A stretch of 54,707 nt of DNA, taken from assembly GCA_021851405.1 (NCBI GenBank), contig JAJZDW010000025.1, positions 1 through 54,707 of the forward strand. Reading direction: 5' to 3'. The stretch's first letter is position 1. Each line of letters starts with the position of its first letter. The notes beneath the pieces are model-generated. The model had not been told where the DNA came from. It saw only the letters and a list, made by a program, of their open reading frames with translations, and did no database searches. The position numbers and the translations under genes were made by a program. This DNA comes from Pseudomonadota bacterium. GTDB lineage: Bacteria > Pseudomonadota > Gammaproteobacteria > Steroidobacterales > Steroidobacteraceae. Below, one piece after another: positions 1-7,277 of this stretch.

Positions 1-134
1 AACTCATCCGTGTGGCACACCCCGCTCGCCTTGATCTCCACCAGAACCTCCCCGGCCTTCGGCCCCTCAAGGTCCACGGTCACCACTTCAAGCGGCTTGC
101 CTGCTTCAAATGCAATGGCGGCTTTCGATTTCAT
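1..134 (-). CDS. adhC: S-(hydroxymethyl)glutathione / class III alcohol dehydrogenase, N-terminal part
   Basis: The first 44 residues are visible before the window edge cuts the gene. They read [14 protein letters not shown], then a [14 protein letters not shown] segment and GVCHTDE. This is the N-terminus of the zinc-dependent class III alcohol dehydrogenases, in which the Cys of GVCHTD is a catalytic-zinc ligand. Family members oxidise S-hydroxymethylglutathione in cytoplasmic formaldehyde detoxification and also long-chain alcohols. The ATG is at 132-134. The gene diverges from the sigma-54-type regulator at 361, and a TGT-N11-ACA palindrome lies between them. That arrangement suggests the neighbouring regulator controls it. 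The family call is firm; substrate preference cannot be judged from this fragment. Confidence 0.9.
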   Translation of the reverse strand, partial: MKSKAAIAFEAGKPLEVVTVDLEGPKAGEVLVEIKASGVCHTDE

Positions 135-243
135 GTTCGTGCTCGCGTATCAGATGGGCCGCAGCGGCAGGGGGCGCAGTCTACGCGGGCCGCAGCGACC
201 CACAGCGCTCCCCGGCGCTTCACGCACGCTCGCACCGCCGCAC

Positions 244-260
244 TGTCTCGTTTCGGAACA
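244..260. promoter_or_regulatory. Inverted-repeat operator TGTCTCG-TTT-CGGAACA
   Basis: An imperfect 17-bp palindrome with arms TGTCTCG and CGGAACA around TTT. It lies between the divergent adhC and the first Fis-type regulator. With one extra base on the right it agrees at 15 of 18 positions with the perfect palindrome at 11955-11971, upstream of the aldehyde dehydrogenase. Symmetry, location and recurrence suggest a binding site for one of the AcoR-like regulators; this is inference. Confidence 0.5.
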
Positions 261-360
261 CATTGGACCGGGGCTGTATCAAAGTCGGTCCTGAAAGGTT
301 GCACGGCGCCCCAACCGGCGCATAATTTGTCCTCGACGGATAAAATGGGGGGGGCTGGAT

Positions 361-2274
361 ATGCTGCGGGCCATCGACAATCGTCACCGCCACCCACAGG
401 GGGCACCGCGCAGAGCACTGCGGGTCGAGGATGCAGGCACCCCGGAGTACATCCGCCGCTCCTGGCTGCGCTGCCTCAACCAGTATCACCTCGACCCGAA
501 ATCCGAGCGCGAGCCGTACGTGCTAGCCCGCCAGGAGCGACTCGAGCGCAAGGAGCACAACCGCGATCTGCTCGCGCTCGCCGACGCCGAGATGGCTCAC
601 CTGTATCACCAGCTCGCCGGCTCCGGCTACTCGATCATTCTTACTGACCGCGACGGCGTACTGCTCGATTACTACGGCGATTTCAGCTTCCGCAACGCGG
701 CGTTTCGCACCGGTCTTGTCCTCGGTGCGATGTGGGACGAGGAGCACGGCGGCACCAACGGCATGGGCACCTGCCTGGTCGAGCGCACGCCGCTGATCGT
801 GCACCGCGATCAGCACTTCTTCTCGCGCAACAGCGGCCTGACCTGCTGTGCGGCGCCAATCTTCGATCACCGCGGCGAGCTGATCGCCGTGCTCGATGCG
901 TCCGGGGAATCCGATCGCGCTCAACAGCACACGCTGGTGCTGGTCAACATGGCTGCGCAGATGATCGAGAATCGCCTGTTCCTGCATCACTTCCGCGACG
1001 CCTTCGTGGTGCGCTTCCACAGCCGCCCGGAACTGCTCGGCACCTGGGGCGAGGGCATCATTGCACTCGACGCCAACGGCCTGATCAGCGCCCTTGACCG
1101 CAATGCGCTGTTCCAGCTCGGGCTGAAGTCCCCGGCGGAATTGCTCGGCTCGCCGCTCGAGCGGGTGTTCACGGTCTCGCTCAATGCGCTGCTGGCGCGC
1201 AGCCAACGCAAATCCTTCCACCCCCTGACGCTCTACGACGCTCACCACGGCGGGCGGATGTTCGCCATCGCCCAGGCGCCGCAGTCCAAGCGCGGCGGCA
1301 AGCCGCGCGGGCCGGGTTCGGCCGGGACCGAGGCGCTCGACCCGGACCGCGGGCCACTCGAGGAACTCGACTTCGGCGATCCAATCATGGCGCGCAACAT
1401 TCAGGCCACCCGACGGACGCTCACGCGCGACATCCCGATCCTGCTGATCGGGGAGTCGGGCACCGGCAAGGAATGCTTCGCGCGGGCGCTGCACGCCTCG
1501 AGCGAACGGGCCGAGAAGCCGTTCGTCGCCCTGCACTGCGGTGCGCTCGCGGACGGCGAGCCCGCCGGGGCGACGCTCACCGAGCAGATGCACTCGCGCG
1601 TCGTACAGGCCAACGGCGGCACGCTCTTTCTCGATGACGTCGGGGAGCTGCCGACGCCCCTGCAGGCTCAGGTCCTGCATCTGATCGAGGAACGGTCGCT
1701 GCCGGCGACCGCCGGCGCCGAGGCCGTTCGCATCGATGTGCAGCTGGTGAGCGCCACGCGCCGCGATCTGAACGAGCCGGTGCAGCGCGGGGCGTTGCGC
1801 GAGGACCTGTTCTACCGCTTGCAGGGCCTGGTATTGACACTGCCGACGCTGCGCGAGCGCAAGGACAAGGCGGCCGTGATCCGCCACATCTTCGCCCAGG
1901 AGAGCGCCGCGACGCCAGCGGTCAGCATGGGCGAGGACATGATCGATGCACTCAAGGCGTACAGCTGGCCCGGCAACATCCGCCAGCTGCGCAACGTGCT
2001 GCGCGGCATGATCGCGATGCGCTCGAACAATCAGCTCGACGCCGGCTGTCTACCGGCCGAATACGGCGCCGGTGAAGTCCATACCGAGGAAACGCTGAGC
2101 ACCGAGGCGCAGCGCCTCAATCCGCTCGAACGCGCCGAGCGCAGCGCGCTGCTGCACGAGATCGAGCTGTATCAGGGCAATCTCAGCCGCGTCGCACACT
2201 CCCTCGGCATCGGCCGCAATACTCTCTATCGCAACCTTCGCCGGCTGCACATCAGCCTGCCGGTGCGGCGCTGA
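361..2274 (+). CDS. AcoR-like Fis-family regulator lacking the GAFTGA loop
   Basis: A 637-residue regulator. A GAF-type sensor occupies roughly residues 70-210, followed by an AAA+ domain and a C-terminal Fis-type helix-turn-helix (about 605-630, GNLSRVAHSLGIGRNTLYR). Walker A (GESGTGKE, 364-371), Walker B (GGTLFLDDVGE, 419-429) and the WPGNIRQLRN motif (536-545) are present. The segment that should hold ESELFGY and GAFTGA, which contacts sigma-54, is shortened to about residues 395-417 and has no such motif. In the bacterial enhancer-binding family, loss of GAFTGA abolishes sigma-54 remodelling, so this protein may act at sigma-70 promoters or modulate its two complete paralogues nearby. It diverges from adhC, a likely target. 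Its 3' end overlaps the convergent regulator by 23 bp. The ATG follows a G-rich Shine-Dalgarno stretch. Confidence 0.87.
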   Translation: MLRAIDNRHRHPQGAPRRALRVEDAGTPEYIRRSWLRCLNQYHLDPKSEREPYVLARQERLERKEHNRDLLALADAEMAHLYHQLAGSGYSIILTDRDGVLLDYYGDFSFRNAAFRTGLVLGAMWDEEHGGTNGMGTCLVERTPLIVHRDQHFFSRNSGLTCCAAPIFDHRGELIAVLDASGESDRAQQHTLVLVNMAAQMIENRLFLHHFRDAFVVRFHSRPELLGTWGEGIIALDANGLISALDRNALFQLGLKSPAELLGSPLERVFTVSLNALLARSQRKSFHPLTLYDAHHGGRMFAIAQAPQSKRGGKPRGPGSAGTEALDPDRGPLEELDFGDPIMARNIQATRRTLTRDIPILLIGESGTGKECFARALHASSERAEKPFVALHCGALADGEPAGATLTEQMHSRVVQANGGTLFLDDVGELPTPLQAQVLHLIEERSLPATAGAEAVRIDVQLVSATRRDLNEPVQRGALREDLFYRLQGLVLTLPTLRERKDKAAVIRHIFAQESAATPAVSMGEDMIDALKAYSWPGNIRQLRNVLRGMIAMRSNNQLDAGCLPAEYGAGEVHTEETLSTEAQRLNPLERAERSALLHEIELYQGNLSRVAHSLGIGRNTLYRNLRRLHISLPVRR

Positions 2275-3340
2275 GACGCGCCGACTCGGCCGCCTCCCCG
2301 GCCCGCCAGGTCTGACGCTCGATGCCGTGCCGCTTCATTTTGCGGTACAGCGTGTTGCGGCTGACACCGAGCGCAACCGCCGCGCGGCTCATGTTGCCGC
2401 GGTTGACGTCGATCACGCGCAGCAGTGCGGCACGCTCCGCACTGCCTAACAGACCGGGACGGCGCGCCGGCGCCGCTGCGCTCGGCGCACCCCGGGCGGC
2501 GACGATCTGCGCCGGCAGGTCACATTGACGCACGACGCCGCCGTCACAGATGGCGATGGCCGTGCGGATGACATTGCGCAATTCTCGGATGTTTCCGGGC
2601 CAGGGATAGGCGAGTAAGCTCGCCAGAGCGTCCGGCTCGATGCGTCCCGCCTCGAGCCGCCACGCCGCGGGCAGTGCCGCCCGAATGACCTGCTCCTTGT
2701 CGGTGCGCACGCCGAGCGCCGGCAGTTCGAGCGTCAGGCCGTTGAGCCGGTAGTACAGGTCCTCCCGGAACGCCCCGCAGCGGATCATCTCGCGCAAGTT
2801 GCGGTGCGAGGCGGCGAACACGTGCAAGTCCACGGCACAGGCGCTGTCGCTGCCGAGCGGCAGGATCTGATGCTCCTCGAGCACGCGCAGCAGCCGGCTC
2901 TGCAGCGCCTGCGGCATGTCGCCGATTTCATCGAGGAACAGCGTACCACCGGAGGACTGCGCAATGCGCCCGCGCAACCCCTCGCGCCGCGCCCCGGTGA
3001 ACGCCCCGGAGCGATAGCCGAACAGTTCGCTCTCGATGAGCGTCTCGGGAATCGCCGCGCAGTTGACCGCGACGAATGGCCGGGCCGCGCGCCGGCTGAC
3101 CCGATGAATGGCCCGGGCGAATGCCTCCTTGCCGCAGCCGGTCGGCCCCTGGATCAGCACCGGGATGTCGGTATCGGCGATACGGTAGGCGCAGTGCACG
3201 TTGTGCAGCATCAGCGGGTCATCGCCCGCGAGCTCCTCCAGGCTGAACTCAGCGCCGCAGGGCGCAGGGTCCAAAACCATGCACTCGACGGATACGTCAC
3301 CGACGATCAGCCCCCGGGATTCATCTGTTGTGCCGATCAT
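2252..3340 (-). CDS. Sigma-54-dependent Fis-family activator without sensor domain
   Basis: A 362-residue enhancer-binding protein with almost no N-terminal sensory region. The AAA+ domain starts near residue 35 and shows Walker A GPTGCGKE (65-72), an intact GAFTGA (112-117), Walker B GGTLFLDEIGD (131-141) and WPGNIRELRN (247-256). A Fis-type helix-turn-helix lies at about 313-337 (GNMSRAAVALGVSRNTLYR). I prefer the ATG at 3340 (MIGTTDE), which has an AGGGGGCGAG ribosome site, over the upstream in-frame ATG at 3406, because that one falls inside a perfect palindrome. The gene diverges from the porin, whose upstream region carries a consensus -24/-12 promoter, so it is the likely porin activator. 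Missing sensory input implies control by abundance, a partner protein or a paralogue. Confidence in family is high, in target moderate. Confidence 0.88.
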   Translation of the reverse strand: MIGTTDESRGLIVGDVSVECMVLDPAPCGAEFSLEELAGDDPLMLHNVHCAYRIADTDIPVLIQGPTGCGKEAFARAIHRVSRRAARPFVAVNCAAIPETLIESELFGYRSGAFTGARREGLRGRIAQSSGGTLFLDEIGDMPQALQSRLLRVLEEHQILPLGSDSACAVDLHVFAASHRNLREMIRCGAFREDLYYRLNGLTLELPALGVRTDKEQVIRAALPAAWRLEAGRIEPDALASLLAYPWPGNIRELRNVIRTAIAICDGGVVRQCDLPAQIVAARGAPSAAAPARRPGLLGSAERAALLRVIDVNRGNMSRAAVALGVSRNTLYRKMKRHGIERQTWRAGEAAESARLSAAPAG

Positions 3341-3393
3341 ACGCTCGCCCCCTGCGCCGCCGCGGCGCTGCGTCATGTGTGTCATGTCCCAGC

Positions 3394-3406
3394 GTGACAG
3401 TGTCAC
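3394..3406. promoter_or_regulatory. Perfect palindrome GTGACA-G-TGTCAC
   Basis: A perfect 13-bp dyad located 54 bp upstream of the preferred start of the minus-strand regulator and about 225 bp upstream of the porin -24/-12 promoter. A wider TGTCA-N10-TGACA dyad overlaps it on the left (about 3380-3399). The position suits an enhancer site for the regulator, possibly serving both divergent genes. This role is inferred. Confidence 0.45.
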
Positions 3407-3630
3407 GGAACGAAGCAGGTTCGGGCCCGCACCCCGTCCATCGCCGCGCTAGTGTGCGCGCCGCGCCGCGCCCGCGACTCGCCCATGCGCGCGTCCAGCG
3501 CATTCCGCGGCGCCGGTTGTTCCGGAAGCGTGACAGGGTGTATCGATCGCCGCCGCCGGCCAGCGCGCGGCAGTGCGCTTGTGCCGTTTGGACGTATGCG
3601 CCGCGCAACGAGGCCGCCGGCGCACCGGCG

Positions 3631-3646
3631 TGGCACGGCGATTGCT
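3631..3646 (+). promoter_or_regulatory. Sigma-54 (-24/-12) promoter of the porin
   Basis: The sequence TGGCACG-GCGA-TTGCT matches the sigma-54 consensus TGGCACG-N4-TTGC exactly, including the 12-bp offset between GG and GC. It lies 44 bp upstream of the porin ATG. Three enhancer-binding-type regulators are encoded within 6 kb. Confidence 0.85.
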
Positions 3647-3689
3647 CTGCGCGGGAGTGACTCCAACGTATAACGCAGGGGGCTTTTCA

Positions 3690-4940
3690 ATGAGATTTCG
3701 CAATGCGAACGTCCTGGCCGCGGTCCTGTGCGCCGCACTCAGCGCGCCGGCAGCACACGCCATCAGCGTCAAGGCCGGAAAATGGAAGCTGTCATTCAAC
3801 GGCAACGTCAACGCGAATTACATCTATTCACAGTGCGAGAAGCACCCGAGCGTGGTGGCGGGCGGCCTCGCCTGCGTGGCGAGCAGCGGGTCCTCCTCGG
3901 TCTCGAACGGATTGCTGCCGGCAGCGCTGACGGTCAGCGGCTCGACTCTGCAGGACGGCTACCACATCGGCTTCACCTTCGGCCTGTACCCTGGAATCAG
4001 CACCAACGACGGCGGCAGCCCGAACCTGCAGGTCGGCAGCGGCAACTTCGGCCACACCGCCCTCGGCACCGCCGGACTCGACGTCCGTCAGGCATTCCTC
4101 ACGGTCGGCAACAAGCACTTCGGTACCATCATGGCGGGCCGCAACATCGGCCTGTTTGCCTCCGATGCGATCCTCAACGACATGACCCTGCTCGGAGTGG
4201 GCGCCGGCAACGGCAATTACGCCGCGCCGGCCAATACCTCGCTCGGCTCGATCGGGCTCGGCTACATCTACACCGATTGGCTCGCGCAGATCGACTACAC
4301 CACCCCGACGGTGCACGGTGCGAACGTGACGGTCGGGATCTTCGATCCGCTGAACACGCTCGGGCAGGTGCCGGCGAATCACTCCACGCCCGGATTCCAG
4401 GCCAAAGCGACCTACACACTAGGGGACCTGTACCTGTCGGCGAGCGGACTGTACCAGCGCCAGGCAATCGCCTGTTCCGACCCGTCGCTCAACGCCACGG
4501 CGTGCGTGATTGGCACGAACAACCTGCACTACAGCAGCGCCGCGTTCGACATCGGCGGCAAGTACACCGCCGGACCGTTTCAGATCATGAGCTGGTACTA
4601 CCGCGGCACCGGCGTCGGCACCACGGGCCTGTTCGTAAACTCGAACGACTCGCTCGGCCGCCCTCGCGCCTCCGAGGGGTTCATCGCACAGCTGACCTAT
4701 ACGTACGGCAAGACCAAGTACGGCATCAACTACGGGGAGAGCAAGCTCGATCCGACCGCGCTCGACCTGGCGAACGGTACGCTGGTCGAGATGAACAATA
4801 AGTGGACCGCGGGCATCTATCACCATCTGACCCACAACCTGCTCCTCGACGGGGAGTTCAGCCGGCTGCAGTCGACCAATGACATGGGTCAGAAGAACGC
4901 CAGCTGGAACATCAATGCCGGCCTGTTCCTGAGCTTCTGA
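3690..4940 (+). CDS. Outer-membrane porin-like beta-barrel protein
   Basis: A 416-residue exported protein. Residues 1-24 form a signal peptide (MRFRNANVLAAVLCAALSAPAAHA) and the mature chain is rich in Gly, Thr, Tyr and alternating hydrophobic residues. It ends in the Phe-terminated GLFLSF that targets outer-membrane barrels. The pattern (GKWKLSFNGNVNANYIYS, later LTYTYGKTKYGINYGESK) resembles Gram-negative porins. The likely role is diffusion of small solutes, perhaps alcohol substrates, into the periplasm where the PQQ dehydrogenase acts. The ATG follows AGGGGG. It is preceded by an exact sigma-54 promoter and followed by a strong hairpin, so it is probably monocistronic. Substrate specificity is not visible. 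Confidence 0.8.
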   Translation: MRFRNANVLAAVLCAALSAPAAHAISVKAGKWKLSFNGNVNANYIYSQCEKHPSVVAGGLACVASSGSSSVSNGLLPAALTVSGSTLQDGYHIGFTFGLYPGISTNDGGSPNLQVGSGNFGHTALGTAGLDVRQAFLTVGNKHFGTIMAGRNIGLFASDAILNDMTLLGVGAGNGNYAAPANTSLGSIGLGYIYTDWLAQIDYTTPTVHGANVTVGIFDPLNTLGQVPANHSTPGFQAKATYTLGDLYLSASGLYQRQAIACSDPSLNATACVIGTNNLHYSSAAFDIGGKYTAGPFQIMSWYYRGTGVGTTGLFVNSNDSLGRPRASEGFIAQLTYTYGKTKYGINYGESKLDPTALDLANGTLVEMNNKWTAGIYHHLTHNLLLDGEFSRLQSTNDMGQKNASWNINAGLFLSF

Positions 4941-4958
4941 CAGGCCGACAGTGCGCCG

Positions 4959-5007
4959 CCACTGGTCCGGAAACGGACCAGTGGCCGGTGTTTGCCCCCC
5001 TTTTTTT
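4959..5007 (+). terminator. Hairpin terminator after the porin
   Basis: CCACTGGTCCG (4959-4969) pairs perfectly with CGGACCAGTGG (4974-4984) around a GAAA tetraloop. A run of seven T follows at 5001-5007. The gap between stem and T-run is longer than in textbook terminators, but the hairpin lies directly after the porin stop. Confidence 0.65.
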
Positions 5008-5108
5008 GACTAAGCTCGGTACAATCCCCTCGGGTGAGGGGTACCGTGCACTTCCGGCGGCGCCCGCGTGGATCCCCGGACTCTGTCAGCGGAACGATAC
5101 GAACAGCC

Positions 5109-7277
5109 ATGTCATCCACACGCCGCCTGTCCCTCAGGCCCGGCCAAGGCCGGCCTGGCGCACGCACCGCCTGCCTCACCGCCGCCGCCGCTGCGGCTCT
5201 CGCGGCGAGCGGCTTCCCGGCACGCGCCGCGCCCGCACGGCGTCTGGCGGACATCGTAGTGACGGCCACCCGAATCGCGATGCCCGCGTTCGACGTGCCG
5301 GCCTCGATCACCAGCGTCTCGGGCGCCGAATTGCGCGACGACGCCCTCGGTATCAATCTCGCCGAGGGCGTGCGCTCGGTAGCCGGCCTGCTGGTGCGCA
5401 ACCAGTACGATTACGCCCAGGACCAGCAGGTGTCCATTCGCGGGATCGGCGCCGGCTCGGCGTTCGGCGTGCGCGGCGTGCGCATCTATCAGGACGGCAT
5501 CCCGCAGAGCGGACCCGATGGTCAGGGCCAGGTTTCGCAGTTCAACCTCGGCTCCGCGCAGCGCGTCGAGGTGCTGGAAGGGCCCTTCTCGGCCCTCTAC
5601 GGCAACTCCTCCGGCGGCGTGATCCAGATTTTCACCGCCTCGGGCAAGGCGCCCGGCTCGCTGCGCTTTGATCTGGGGTTCGGCAGCTTCGGCGCCGTGC
5701 GCGCCGGCGTCGATGCCAGCGACGCGGTCGGCAAGCTGCGCTACAACCTGAACTTCACGCACTTCTCTTGGCAGGGCTTTCGGCCCCAACAAAAGGCGCG
5801 CAGCGAATCCTTCAACGGCAAGGTGAACTACGCCCTCAGCGCGCGCAGCTCGCTCACGTTCGTCGCCAACGTGCTGTCGCGGCCCGATTCGCTCGACGCC
5901 CAGGGACTCACCGCCGCACAGTTCGCCGCCAACCCGGACCAGACCGGCGCCGGTGCCCTCGCCTTCCATACCCGCAAGACCCTCGATCAAGAAGAAGGCG
6001 GACTGATCTTCAAGCACGAGCTCGGTGCGCACCAGCAGCTGCGCCTGATGGGCTACTATGGCCACCGCAGTGTGCTCCAGTATCTGTCCATCCCCGTGGG
6101 CGCGCAGTTCGCCCCGGCGAGCTCCGGCGGCGTCGTCGATCTGCACCGCGACTTCGGCGGCGGCGATGCCCGCTGGAGCCTCAAGACCCACCTCGCCGGT
6201 CACGCACTCGCCTGGGTCGCAGGGGTGAGCTACGACACGCAGAACGAACAGCGACGCGGCTACAACAACTTCATCGGCCCGACGCTCGGCGTGCTGGGGG
6301 CGTTGCGGCGCAACGAAAACGACATCGCGCGCAACATCGATGAGTACACCCAAGCGAGCCTGTCGCTCTGGCGGCACTGGAGTCTCATGTTCGGCGTGCG
6401 CCACAGCGAAGTGAAGTTCATCACCCAGGACCACTTCATCACCCCGGGCAATGGCAATGATTCCGGCGGGGTGACCTACACGGCGACCTCACCGGTCGCC
6501 GGCGTGCTGTACGCGCCGCTGCACTGGCTGCACCTGTACGCCGCCTTCGGCCAGGGATTTCGCACACCGCTCGCCTCAGAGCTCGCCTACCAGCCCGACG
6601 GGGCCCCGGGCCTGAATTTCGCGCTGCGCCCGGCGCGCAGCAACAACGGGGAGATTGGCGCGAAAGTACGGCTCGGACGAACGCTCAATGCCTCCGTCGC
6701 CGCATTCCTCACTCACACCAACGACGAAATCGTCGTCGTCACCGACAGCGGTGGGCGCACCACCTATCAGAACGCCGGGCGGACGCGCCGCAGCGGCATG
6801 CAGGCCTCGCTCGCGTATCACTTCCTACCACTCTGGCACCTGCAGTTCGCCTACACCTACGTCGATGCGGTGTACATCGATGGATTTCGCACCTGCACCA
6901 CCGTGCCGTGCGCGGTCCCGACGCAGCTGATCCCGGCCGGCAACCGCCTGCCGGGCGTGCCGCGCAACAGCGCCTATGCGCGCCTCACCTGGGGGGGCCG
7001 GCGCGGCTGGCACACGAGCCTGAGCGGGCAGTACCTGGGGTCGATTCCGGCGAATGAAGCCAATACGGCCCGCGCCAGCGCGTACTCGGTGTTCAACGTC
7101 AGCGGCGGGTACCGCACGGCCCTCGGCTCGCAGCGCCTGGAGGTCTTCCTGCGGGTGAACAATCTGCTCAACCGGCGCTACGTCGCCGCGGTGATCGTCA
7201 ATCAGTCAAGCGGAGCGTACTTCGAGCCCGCGCCCGGCATCAACGTACTGGCCGGCGTAAATCTCACCTTACGCTGA
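5109..7277 (+). CDS. TonB-dependent outer-membrane receptor
   Basis: A 722-residue receptor. An Arg/Ala-rich export signal (about residues 1-42) leads into the plug domain with the TonB-box-like DIVVTATR. The plug continues through SVRGIGAGSAFGVRGVRIYQDGIP-type text to VEVLEGPFSALYGNSSGGVIQIFT. The remainder is beta-barrel and closes with EVFLRVNNLLNRRYVAAVIVNQ. It would import a scarce ligand across the outer membrane using TonB-ExbBD energy. Its place beside a PQQ dehydrogenase with a lanthanide-type metal site makes a rare-earth chelate or PQQ attractive ligands, but siderophore or vitamin uptake cannot be excluded. ATG 5109 is preferred to the in-frame ATG at 5034 because it gives a normal signal peptide. 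A small hairpin (5026-5041) sits in the leader. Its end overlaps the convergent regulator by 9 bp. Confidence 0.88.
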   Translation: MSSTRRLSLRPGQGRPGARTACLTAAAAAALAASGFPARAAPARRLADIVVTATRIAMPAFDVPASITSVSGAELRDDALGINLAEGVRSVAGLLVRNQYDYAQDQQVSIRGIGAGSAFGVRGVRIYQDGIPQSGPDGQGQVSQFNLGSAQRVEVLEGPFSALYGNSSGGVIQIFTASGKAPGSLRFDLGFGSFGAVRAGVDASDAVGKLRYNLNFTHFSWQGFRPQQKARSESFNGKVNYALSARSSLTFVANVLSRPDSLDAQGLTAAQFAANPDQTGAGALAFHTRKTLDQEEGGLIFKHELGAHQQLRLMGYYGHRSVLQYLSIPVGAQFAPASSGGVVDLHRDFGGGDARWSLKTHLAGHALAWVAGVSYDTQNEQRRGYNNFIGPTLGVLGALRRNENDIARNIDEYTQASLSLWRHWSLMFGVRHSEVKFITQDHFITPGNGNDSGGVTYTATSPVAGVLYAPLHWLHLYAAFGQGFRTPLASELAYQPDGAPGLNFALRPARSNNGEIGAKVRLGRTLNASVAAFLTHTNDEIVVVTDSGGRTTYQNAGRTRRSGMQASLAYHFLPLWHLQFAYTYVDAVYIDGFRTCTTVPCAVPTQLIPAGNRLPGVPRNSAYARLTWGGRRGWHTSLSGQYLGSIPANEANTARASAYSVFNVSGGYRTALGSQRLEVFLRVNNLLNRRYVAAVIVNQSSGAYFEPAPGINVLAGVNLTLR

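Noticed and set aside
3523-3540. TGTTCCGGAAGCGTGACA as a third copy of the TGT-N11-ACA operator
   Set aside because: The half-sites have wrong spacing and the centre does not match the other two copies.
4982-4995. Sigma-54-like TGGCCGG-TGT-TTGC upstream of the TonB receptor
   Set aside because: The GG-GC spacing is one base too short, which normally abolishes sigma-54 binding, and it overlaps the porin terminator.
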